DNA of 64,000 bases from Terebella lapidaria (Eukaryota; Annelida; Polychaeta; Terebellida; Terebellidae), in NCBI GenBank assembly GCA_949152475.1, contig OX424564.1:22194165-22258164 (forward strand). The letters are read 5' to 3'. This document shows, in pieces, positions 1 through 7,601 of this stretch. Position 1 is the first letter of the stretch. Each line of letters begins with the position of its first letter. The notes beneath the pieces were generated by a model. That model was not told the origin of the DNA. It saw nothing but the letters and a program-made list of their open reading frames with translations, and ran no database searches. The translations under genes were made by a program, and so were the position numbers.

Positions 1-430
1 GGCTAATATCTCACTTATTATCGATTTTACAGCTTAGGAATCAATTGTGGACATATAGGAAATGATATATGCTGAATATTCTCGTGACCTTGAATTTGAC
101 CTCTGACCTCATTTTCAAGGTCCAAGGACAAACTGGCTCATATCTCTATTGACTGTATGGCTTGGGAATCAATTGTGGACATGATATAGAAAATGATATA
201 CATTGAATATTTTGATTACCTTGAATTTGACCTTTGCCCCTTCATTTTCAAGGCCACAGCACAAAATTGCTAATATCTCTCTGATTATTGAATTTACAGC
301 TTAGCAATCAACTGTGGACATGATAGATGCTTAATGTTATATATGCTGAAAATTCAACCAGTGACCTGGCTAACATCTAAAATATTAAACATTGTCCGGT
401 AACCTATCTTCGGCCCTTGGCCTAATTTTT
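1..430 (+). mobile_element. 3' end of a C-family hairpin-ended satellite element (cut by window start)
   Basis: This stretch closely matches 27,358-27,817, the 3' end of element C. It has the same degenerate 134-bp satellite units rich in TGACCTTGA. It also has the same terminus: the 12-mer GTCCGGTAACCT (394-405) followed by a small hairpin with GGCC arms (412-415 and 419-422) around a CTT loop, then TAATTTT. The 5' part lies outside the window. It sits upstream of the first CEP192 exons seen here, presumably in an intron or the 5' flank. Confidence 0.75.
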
Positions 431-830
431 TTTAGATAGAATTGAGAATTCTGAAGTTTGGTGAAAAATTACGATATGATACCCGAATCAGACACACAAA
501 ATTTCAAGTTGATCCGAATATCCAAAACAAAACTACGGCCAAAAAGCTGTTTCACTGATAGATGAATTTGACTTTAGTATCGAGATCAGCATAGATTGAC
601 AACTTGGCGGCCATTGGGATGGCATGCAAACTTGCCGACACCACAATCTATATGTGTCACGTTATCTTATTCCAGGTAGTGTTAATTCCAGGTGTGCACC
701 CCAATCAAGGTGTAGCAGATGTTCGTCCTGACCTGATTACTTGCATGTTTGTCTTAGATTTTAGCACATTAGAGTAGTCATCAAAATCATCAACATGCTT
801 AAACTTTAATCGTTAAATGATGCATCCCAG
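431..830. other. Non-coding, intron-like sequence
   Basis: AT-rich sequence with no long open frame. I see no recognisable element, RNA gene or repeat in it. Confidence 0.5.
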
Positions 831-918
831 CAGGTATCCAGCCTTGCTAGAGTTATCATCGCAGGATGGCCACAAGCCATCAGGACTTCCAGATGGCGGG
901 GCTACAATCAGAGGGCAG
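831..918 (+). CDS. Candidate upstream CEP192 exon
   Basis: An AG acceptor (CCCAG at 826-830) and a CAG|GTGAAC donor (918/919) bracket an open stretch of about 29 codons, including LLELSSQDGHKPSG. It lies upstream of the DIRS insertion on the same strand as CEP192. Problem: this frame ends in phase 0, whereas the next confident exon (7,602) needs phase 2. So an exon may be missing between them, another donor may be used (for example after 961), or this is not a coding exon. I do not recognise the peptide. Confidence 0.35.
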
Positions 919-1041
919 GTGAACACATTTCTTCAGTCTTGCCTTAGACCTACTCAAATACAGTTTGTGGAATCAGTCACAAATCTTTCTGGCATTTGAT
1001 GTAATTTGTTGAACAGTTCAATATTATTTATTGCCATACCA

Positions 1042-1252
1042 CTACCTCTATAATAAACTCTTTGGGTAATCTTACCTTGGCATTCAAAGAAGAGGAGAGA
1101 GAAATGAATGTCACAAGAATTTTCTTAAAATTCCTGACATCCATCTCGAACTCGAAATTGAAGGAAATTACTCTCACACATCTCAGATTCCCCGCGGTGT
1201 AGATGTGACGTCACACCGGTCATATGATTGACCTTAGCCGCCATTAATTTGC
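1042..1252 (+). repeat. Left inverted terminal repeat of the DIRS element
   Basis: 211 bp whose reverse complement is 7,340-7,550. By eye the arms look essentially perfect, from CTACCTCTATAATAAAC at the outer edge to TTAATTTGC at the inner edge. Confidence 0.93.
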
Positions 1253-1499
1253 TCCTCCATTGTTGGATGTGCAGCAAGTCTTGCTTTCGGCATTCAAAGT
1301 CGAATTTCTTCACGTCTACGATCGTCTTTAGGCTGTTCTTTGCACAGCTTTTTCTTCAGTAGATCGTTCTTTCGTTGTTAGACTAGCTTAGAGTTAGTGA
1401 TTTGCGATTTTTTTGGGAGGAAATGGTAAAGCCTCCCCAGGCCCCTTTCCTTCCCCCATTATCGCCCGTTTGTACTTCGATGTTTGATATGTTTCAGAT

Positions 1500-4400
1500 A
1501 TGAAGTGCATCGTTTGCAAACACTACCTTCCTAAGTGGGAGGCTCATAACGCCTGCTGGCAGTGTAGGGACACTGTTTATTGCCGTCCTTCAGCCACCTG
1601 TGAGTTATGCGCGGATTGGTCCGTCGACGAGTGGAAACTTTGTCTTCAAGGCTTACGGGAGATTCAGGCCCGCAGGTTTGCTGGTTGCCCTACTCCCCCT
1701 TCCCCGTCAGATTCTGATAGCGCCAGGCCGCGTCCCAAGGCGTCTGAGGAACGCAAGCGGCGTTTAGATTTGCAGTTATCCAATGCTGTTTGTGCTGTAA
1801 GTTTTGATTTATCATTGTCATTTTCTTTCAGCCAGGTACGGGTCCCGGGAGCCGCGCGTTCGGCTCTCGGCACCCTAACTTCCCCACAACCTACGGGTTT
1901 GTGTGGCTCACTTTTGGCTCCCTCTCTACTGGCCCCTCGTTCTCATGCTTCTCTGGCTGAACGACCTGGGTTTCAGTGTCCGAGTGTGGTTTCGGGGTCT
2001 GCCGGTTCCGTCGGGCTCACGACGGTTCCCTGCGCCCGGGATCCCTCTGGACAGAGAGTGTTGTTTCCCCCTCCGGGTCGGGCACCTGCCCCCGGAGCTG
2101 GGTTTCAACCCCATAGCCAGGGCGGATTTCGGTCCGGGCCCGTGTCGCCAGTGATACGGCCGCCGGCACCCGATTTCCCGTCGGTTACTGGACCCCAGGC
2201 CGTGGCTACCGGAGCCGTGGCCAGTAGGGGCCGGGAGCCAAGGGCCATGAGCCGTCCAAACCCATGGGTTCCTGGAGTTTCCATGTCTCCACGGTTTCCA
2301 CAGTTTCCTTTTTCTGATTCGCCCTGTGTGTTTCAGATCGCCGAGGATATCAAGGACGATTCCCCTCTTACGGCCCTGCCCTCCGGTTTCGTCGCCTCCA
2401 GCCAGGGTATGTTGTCCTTCGCCCAGTTGGCGGACCAAGGGTCTTCCCGTGCGTCGGAGCCGTCCGGTGTTCCTGTCCAGGGGAGCTCTTCCACGACGTC
2501 AGAGCAGCGCCTTAGGGGCGAGCTTCAGTCTTTTCGGGAAGAGATGTTAGGCCAGTGGCAGCAGTTTCTGGCGAGGTTCACGCCTCCACAGCCGCCACCG
2601 CCCCCGTCTTCCCCTCTGCCTAGGGAAGAGCCGTCTTCAGATGAGGAACCTTCCCTACAGGTCTCTCAGTCGGCTGACCAGCCGTTACCTGGCCCGTCAG
2701 GCCTCACGCTTCCGCGAAAGCGTAAGGCAGACCCGGACCAGGAGGCGGACCAGCCCGAGTCCGACGACCCTCTCTCTTGGGGGGAGAAGTTGGATTTTGT
2801 GAAGAGGGTCCTCCCGGGTTTGTGGCCCGAAGAGCATGCTCCGGCCCCAGTCAAGAAGGTGGCTCGTTCGATGATTTCTTCTGAGATGGAGCACCCCCGG
2901 CCGTCGAAGGACGCCTTACGGTTCCCTCTGTCGCAGGGAGTTCGCGGCTCCATGCAGGAGCGCATGGATGAGACCATCAGGTCCAACAAGTCGGCGATTG
3001 GCGCGTATCCTGCTCGCCCGTCTGTCAACGACTACTATACGTCGTCGGAGTTGGACGACAAGCCTACAGCTTTGAGGAGGCATCACCCCCATTACGCCTT
3101 TTTCAAGGAGCCTAAGGCCGTGGAGATTCCATGGGCGGCCTTGGCGGAGCTGCAGCACACGTTTCGAGTGGGGCTGGCCACGGATTCGGCCATGGACTGG
3201 CTGTCGATGGCTACGAGACGGGCCATTCTTCAGTGCCGTGACCAGGTCCTGGACAACCCTGACGTCGACCGGGATGATTTGGCAGAAGCCTTATTGAGCT
3301 GCGCTTCATTGGTCACCTCCATTGGCAAAGGTGTGGGTGACAAGGTGGCCCTGGACTCCCACTCACTCTGGGTGTCCGAGTTGTGGCGGCGTGACGCCTT
3401 CCTCTCATCCCTCAAGTTCGAGGTTCCGGACCAGCTCATGACAGACATGAGAGTTCTCCACCCCGTTATCCCCTCTTCCGGAGCCCCTACTTCACTTCTA
3501 CTCCCTGACCGTTCTGCGGAGTTGCGGGAGGTGAAGAAGGAGGCCGACGAGAAGGCCGCGAAGTCCTCTACTTCCAATGCCCTCCTGAGCCAGTCGAAGT
3601 CTCTGGAACGCCTCACGCAACAGATGGTTTCGGCCTTTAAGAAGCCCCAGTCTGCAGTTCAGCAGTCTCAGCCTCAGCAACAGCCGACTCGTGGCCGTGG
3701 TAGAGCCAGAGGCAGGGCCTCAGGGTTGCCCTTTCGCGGGGCCCCTGCCGGCAGCACCCGAGGAGACCGTGGTCGTGGCCGAGGCCGAGGACGCGGAGAG
3801 GCTCCCAAGCCCGCAGGGGAAAAGAAACCGGGTACGTATAGCTTCGGATTCCGGGCCGGATCCTTTGCTCGAGTGTCGAGAAGAGCTGCATGGTCAGCTC
3901 GTTTCGGTCGATATTCCTTCCTCAGACGAGCCCGTAGGAGCTCGTTTAATTCTGTTTTGGAAAGAGTGGGAGCGGCTCGGGGCTTGCCCCTGGGTCGTCT
4001 CGACGCTCCGTCGAGGATTCGGCCTGAAATTCGAGAAATTGCCACCGTTATCGCCCGTCCCAAGGGGTTTCACTCTTCCAAACGATCCAGAACGCCGCCG
4101 TGTTCTCCACGAGGAGATAACGGCGATGATCGAGAAACAAGCGATAGAACCTGCTCCCGGGGACACTCCCGGGTTCTACAGTGTGTTGTTTGTGGTTCCC
4201 AAAGCGTCGGGGGGTTGGAGGCCAGTGATAGATCTTTCTCCGTTGAACAAGTTCTTAATCGTGCCGACGTTTTCCATGGAAACGCCGGAGCAAGTTCGTT
4301 CAGTCATGCCTCGCGATTCGTGGGTGGTAACGATCGATCTCAAAGATGCCTATTTCCATATTCCAATGAAACCTGCAGTTCGCAAATACCTGAGATTTCT

Positions 4401-6857
4401 CTATCTCGGCCGCGTATGGCAGTTTCGGGCGCTCCCGTTCGGATTATCGACAGCGCCGTGGATTTTCACCATGGTGGCTCGGGAAGTCCAGATTCTCGCC
4501 CACAAGCGGGGGATTTTTATCCACCAATATCTCGACGATTGGCTAATACGGCACCATTGTCGCGAAACGCTGATCGTCCAAGCACAGTTTGTGGTAAATC
4601 TATGCTCACGGATGGGGTTCAAAATCAACCAAAAAAAGTCCGACTTGTCACCGCGTCGAGACTTCGTCTTCTTGGGGTATCGTTATCAGACTACCTCAGA
4701 GACTGTTTTGCCGACGCTGGATCGTCAGTCAAAATTATCCGTGCTGTCAGAAGGCTTCCTTCGTCGCATCCCACAGACGGCCAGACGCTGGCAGTCCCTT
4801 CTCGGGATGCTAGCGTCCACGGAAAAGTTAGTTCCGTTGGGCCGCCTGCACATGCGGCCTATTCAGCGGCATCTACACTCTCAATGGTCCCAGGTCACGG
4901 GAGACAGATCCCAGCTCGTGCAGGTCTCTCCGGAAGTCGTTTCCCATCTGCAATGGTGGCTGGATCCCGTCAATCTGCTCCGAGGGTCGTCATTCCGCCG
5001 GCCGCTTCCATCCAGGCACGTATTTACGGATGCCAGTATGGACGGCTGGGGCGCTCACTGGGACGACAGCGAGGTCTCGGGCACCTGGTCTTCGTCTCAG
5101 CAGGAATGGCACATAAACCTGTTGGAACTGGAGGCCGTGTTCTTGGCTCTCAGGCATTGGGAAACACATTTCCTCAATCAGGCTGTGTTGGTGGCCACCG
5201 ACAACTCCACCGTTGTCGCTTACATCAACAAGCAGGGCGGTACGAAGTCCCAGTCGCTGTGCCAAGCCGCTATCGACCTCCTGCTCTGGTGTCACGACCG
5301 GGGTATTTCGCTTTTCGCGAGGCATATCCCTGGTCATATGAATGTTTGGGCGGACCGCCTCTCCCGGAGGGGCCAGGTCCAGGCCATGGAGTGGAGTCTT
5401 GCCCCCAGGGTATTCCAATCTCTCTGCGGCCTATGGGGCACGCCGATGGTCGATTTGTTTGCGACCCGTTGGAACCACAAACTTCCTTCGTTTGTGTCTC
5501 CCATTCCCGATCCCACGGCCATGTCAGTGGATGTGATGTCGACGTCCTGGGAGGGCATGTACGCGTATGCGTACCCCCCAGCGGTGTTGTTGGACAAGGT
5601 GATCGCCAAGTTTCGGACTCACCAGTGTCGCCTACTGCTGATTGCTCCGTGTCTACCGCAGAGGTCGTGGTTCCCGGACCTTCTGGAGTTGATAGTAGAC
5701 TTCCCTCGTCAGCTTCCGGATCGGTGGGACCTCCTCAAACAACCTCGCTCCAGCATGTTTCATCAGGCTCCCGCAAGTCTGAAGCTTCATGCCTGGATAT
5801 TGTCGAGCGATGTTTCCGAAAGAAGGGATTTTCAAGGGAGGTGTCCGCTAGGATCGCCCGATCAAATCGAAAATCTTCTTTGGCAGTCTACCAATCGAAG
5901 TGGACTTCCTTCTGTGCTTGGTGTCGTCGCCGGAAGGTTAGTCCTTTCAGAGTCGATGCTCCCCTAATTTCCGAATTTCTTCTCGAAAAGTTCAATGAAG
6001 GGCGAGCTCCATCCACGATCGCGGGTTACCGTACGGCTATCGCGAAGACTCTAAAACCCAAACTTGGGATCGATTTTGGTCATGATCAAGGTTTGACTGC
6101 GTTGATTAATAGTTTCGAGATCGAAAGACCGAAAGCTAGGAACCCGGTTCCTGAGTGGGATCTATCGCTTGTTCTCAACGTCTTAAGAAAAGATCCGTTC
6201 GAACCCCTTGAGCGGGCCTCACTAAAGTTTCTGACGTTTAAGACGGTCTTCCTTTTGGCTCTGGCTTCCGGGAAGCGACGGAGTGAGCTCCACGCTCTGT
6301 CCTTTTCCAAAGTTAAGTGGAAGTCGGATGGCTCCTCGGTTCTCCTCGGAGTCATTCCCTCCTTTCTGGCCAAAACTCAATTAGCAGGTACGCCATTATT
6401 GAGCTTTTCCATTCCCGCCCTGACTCCTTCTCTGGGGCCGGGCCTGGAGGAAGACGCGAAGCTTTGTCCCGTGCGAGCCCTCCGCATCTACGTTAATCGT
6501 ACGCGTGAGCTGCATCTCGGCAAGCGTTTGCTTTTCGTGTCCTATCTTAAGGATTTTCCAAATGATATCCGTCCTGCTACGATCTCATCTTGGATCAAGA
6601 AGTGTGTTAGATTTTGCTATGAAAAGTCACAGGCGAAAAAATCCACAGGTTTCAGAGTCAAAGCGCATGATGTGAGGGCTCTCGCGGCTTCACTTGCCTT
6701 TACAAATAAAGTGTCTCTGAATGATGTCATGTCTGCCTGTACCTGGAAATCTCATAACACATTCACTTCTTTCTATCTCAGGGAGTTAGCTTGGGAGGAT
6801 GACTCCGGCCTCCAGCTTGGACGACTGGTGGCGGCGGAGCGTGTAGTCCAGCTGTAG
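1500..6857 (+). CDS. DIRS ORF: Gag-like N-terminus, open overlap, C-terminal tyrosine recombinase
   Basis: A single uninterrupted frame of 1,785 codons. Residues 1 to about 730 look Gag-like: a Cys-rich start (CIVC, CWQC, CELC), Pro/Ser-rich low complexity, then a basic RG-rich stretch. From 3,691 to 5,967 the same frame runs out of register across the reverse-transcriptase coding sequence. From about 5,800 it encodes a tyrosine recombinase with catalytic residues visible: Arg in SGKRRSELHAL (about residue 1,592), His and Arg in HDVRALAASL (about 1,722-1,725) and the Tyr nucleophile in FTSFYLREL (about 1,757). DIRS recombinases are believed to insert the circular DNA intermediate. Whether the middle is translated, or the recombinase is made from a spliced or separate message, cannot be told here. 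The ATG at 1,500 is the first in frame. Confidence 0.85.
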   Translation: MKCIVCKHYLPKWEAHNACWQCRDTVYCRPSATCELCADWSVDEWKLCLQGLREIQARRFAGCPTPPSPSDSDSARPRPKASEERKRRLDLQLSNAVCAVSFDLSLSFSFSQVRVPGAARSALGTLTSPQPTGLCGSLLAPSLLAPRSHASLAERPGFQCPSVVSGSAGSVGLTTVPCARDPSGQRVLFPPPGRAPAPGAGFQPHSQGGFRSGPVSPVIRPPAPDFPSVTGPQAVATGAVASRGREPRAMSRPNPWVPGVSMSPRFPQFPFSDSPCVFQIAEDIKDDSPLTALPSGFVASSQGMLSFAQLADQGSSRASEPSGVPVQGSSSTTSEQRLRGELQSFREEMLGQWQQFLARFTPPQPPPPPSSPLPREEPSSDEEPSLQVSQSADQPLPGPSGLTLPRKRKADPDQEADQPESDDPLSWGEKLDFVKRVLPGLWPEEHAPAPVKKVARSMISSEMEHPRPSKDALRFPLSQGVRGSMQERMDETIRSNKSAIGAYPARPSVNDYYTSSELDDKPTALRRHHPHYAFFKEPKAVEIPWAALAELQHTFRVGLATDSAMDWLSMATRRAILQCRDQVLDNPDVDRDDLAEALLSCASLVTSIGKGVGDKVALDSHSLWVSELWRRDAFLSSLKFEVPDQLMTDMRVLHPVIPSSGAPTSLLLPDRSAELREVKKEADEKAAKSSTSNALLSQSKSLERLTQQMVSAFKKPQSAVQQSQPQQQPTRGRGRARGRASGLPFRGAPAGSTRGDRGRGRGRGRGEAPKPAGEKKPGTYSFGFRAGSFARVSRRAAWSARFGRYSFLRRARRSSFNSVLERVGAARGLPLGRLDAPSRIRPEIREIATVIARPKGFHSSKRSRTPPCSPRGDNGDDRETSDRTCSRGHSRVLQCVVCGSQSVGGLEASDRSFSVEQVLNRADVFHGNAGASSFSHASRFVGGNDRSQRCLFPYSNETCSSQIPEISLSRPRMAVSGAPVRIIDSAVDFHHGGSGSPDSRPQAGDFYPPISRRLANTAPLSRNADRPSTVCGKSMLTDGVQNQPKKVRLVTASRLRLLGVSLSDYLRDCFADAGSSVKIIRAVRRLPSSHPTDGQTLAVPSRDASVHGKVSSVGPPAHAAYSAASTLSMVPGHGRQIPARAGLSGSRFPSAMVAGSRQSAPRVVIPPAASIQARIYGCQYGRLGRSLGRQRGLGHLVFVSAGMAHKPVGTGGRVLGSQALGNTFPQSGCVGGHRQLHRCRLHQQAGRYEVPVAVPSRYRPPALVSRPGYFAFREAYPWSYECLGGPPLPEGPGPGHGVESCPQGIPISLRPMGHADGRFVCDPLEPQTSFVCVSHSRSHGHVSGCDVDVLGGHVRVCVPPSGVVGQGDRQVSDSPVSPTADCSVSTAEVVVPGPSGVDSRLPSSASGSVGPPQTTSLQHVSSGSRKSEASCLDIVERCFRKKGFSREVSARIARSNRKSSLAVYQSKWTSFCAWCRRRKVSPFRVDAPLISEFLLEKFNEGRAPSTIAGYRTAIAKTLKPKLGIDFGHDQGLTALINSFEIERPKARNPVPEWDLSLVLNVLRKDPFEPLERASLKFLTFKTVFLLALASGKRRSELHALSFSKVKWKSDGSSVLLGVIPSFLAKTQLAGTPLLSFSIPALTPSLGPGLEEDAKLCPVRALRIYVNRTRELHLGKRLLFVSYLKDFPNDIRPATISSWIKKCVRFCYEKSQAKKSTGFRVKAHDVRALAASLAFTNKVSLNDVMSACTWKSHNTFTSFYLRELAWEDDSGLQLGRLVAAERVVQL
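3691..5967 (+). CDS. DIRS reverse transcriptase-RNase H polyprotein
   Basis: 758 codons in a different frame from the Gag/recombinase ORF. Reverse transcriptase motifs are clear: GGWRPVIDLSPLN, VTIDLKDAYFHIPM (first catalytic Asp), LPFGLSTAPWIF and QYLDDWLI (catalytic Asp pair, about residue 280). RNase H follows from about residue 445: FTDASMDGWGAHW, ELEAVFLALRHW, ATDNSTVVAYINKQGG and HIPGHMNVWADRLSR. The C-terminal stretch (VDLFATRWNHKLP, WEGMYAYAYPP) is typical of DIRS pol proteins but I assign it no function. The protein copies element RNA to DNA. The annotated ATG is simply the first in this frame; translation may begin by frameshift or re-initiation. No stops or frameshifts break it. 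Confidence 0.9.
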   Translation: MAVVEPEAGPQGCPFAGPLPAAPEETVVVAEAEDAERLPSPQGKRNRVRIASDSGPDPLLECREELHGQLVSVDIPSSDEPVGARLILFWKEWERLGACPWVVSTLRRGFGLKFEKLPPLSPVPRGFTLPNDPERRRVLHEEITAMIEKQAIEPAPGDTPGFYSVLFVVPKASGGWRPVIDLSPLNKFLIVPTFSMETPEQVRSVMPRDSWVVTIDLKDAYFHIPMKPAVRKYLRFLYLGRVWQFRALPFGLSTAPWIFTMVAREVQILAHKRGIFIHQYLDDWLIRHHCRETLIVQAQFVVNLCSRMGFKINQKKSDLSPRRDFVFLGYRYQTTSETVLPTLDRQSKLSVLSEGFLRRIPQTARRWQSLLGMLASTEKLVPLGRLHMRPIQRHLHSQWSQVTGDRSQLVQVSPEVVSHLQWWLDPVNLLRGSSFRRPLPSRHVFTDASMDGWGAHWDDSEVSGTWSSSQQEWHINLLELEAVFLALRHWETHFLNQAVLVATDNSTVVAYINKQGGTKSQSLCQAAIDLLLWCHDRGISLFARHIPGHMNVWADRLSRRGQVQAMEWSLAPRVFQSLCGLWGTPMVDLFATRWNHKLPSFVSPIPDPTAMSVDVMSTSWEGMYAYAYPPAVLLDKVIAKFRTHQCRLLLIAPCLPQRSWFPDLLELIVDFPRQLPDRWDLLKQPRSSMFHQAPASLKLHAWILSSDVSERRDFQGRCPLGSPDQIENLLWQSTNRSGLPSVLGVVAGRLVLSESMLP

Positions 6858-7198
6858 ATACCTGTAAATAGATCAACACGCCTCTGTACAGATGCACCTG
6901 AGGTCGACTCCCAGGGGAGTTGCTCCTCTTCTTTGGCGAGGGAAATTTTTGTTCTTCTGCAAGAGGAAAGTCACCTCTGCAGAGCCCCTGCTCGTCTCCA
7001 TGCATCTGAAGGTAATTCAGGCGTGTATTATGGTTTAGTTGTAAATATCCTGTAAATATGTATTTTCGACTTAAAATTATAATTTAAAAGTAAAACACAA
7101 TATTTACTACTTTCAATGGATATTTCCTACTCTCACACATCGGTGATGAAATTCCCTGGAGAGGGTTAAACCCACCTCCTTTGGTTATTCTGATATAA

Positions 7199-7297
7199 CC
7201 CAAAGAGTTTATTATAGAGGTAGTGGTATGGCAATAAATAGGAAGTTTTAACTTGTTTAAAACCAGTATTTATTACATACCTACCTCTATAATAAAC
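7199..7297 (+). repeat. DIRS internal complementary region
   Basis: 7,199-7,240 is the reverse complement of the left end (about 1,025-1,066); 7,241-7,297 is the reverse complement of the right end (about 7,535-7,590). Such a region is used in DIRS elements to rebuild complete ends during circle formation. Confidence 0.9.
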
Positions 7298-7339
7298 ACG
7301 ATTATTCTCCCTCCCGCCTCCCCTGCCTTAACCAGGTGG

Positions 7340-7550
7340 GCAAATTAATGGCGGCTAAGGTCAATCATATGACCGGTGTGACGTCACATCTACACCGCGG
7401 GGAATCTGAGATGTGTGAGAGTAATTTCCTTCAATTTCGAGTTCGAGATGGATGTCAGGAATTTTAAGAAAATTCTTGTGACATTCATTTCTCTCTCCTC
7501 TTCTTTGAATGCCAAGGTAAGATTACCCAAAGAGTTTATTATAGAGGTAG
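7340..7550 (-). repeat. Right inverted terminal repeat of the DIRS element
   Basis: Inverted copy of 1,042-1,252. A short unique right end (7,551-7,591) follows and is mirrored in the internal complementary region. Confidence 0.93.
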
Positions 7551-7601
7551 GTATGTAATAAATACTGGTTTTAAACAAGTTAAAACTTCCTTTTTTTGCA
7601 G

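Larger units (their letters stand above)
1025..7591 (+). mobile_element. DIRS-type (tyrosine recombinase) retrotransposon, apparently intact
   Basis: About 6.6 kb with the diagnostic DIRS layout: 211-bp inverted terminal repeats (1,042-1,252 and 7,340-7,550), an internal complementary region (7,199-7,297) that pairs with both outer ends, and overlapping open frames for a Gag-like protein, reverse transcriptase/RNase H and a tyrosine recombinase. The two halves of the internal region define the ends: its left half matches the complement of 1,025-1,066 and its right half the complement of about 7,537-7,591. DIRS elements are thought to integrate from a circle through the recombinase and usually make no target duplication; none is obvious here. 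Both frames are uninterrupted, so the copy may be young. It lies in a CEP192 intron on the same strand, and its right end is only about 10 bp before the next exon. Confidence 0.93.

Noticed and set aside
3674-4063. Minus-strand frames of 80-140 codons across the DIRS region
   Set aside because: They lie opposite intact retrotransposon ORFs in GC-rich DNA and show no independent motif; they are shadows.
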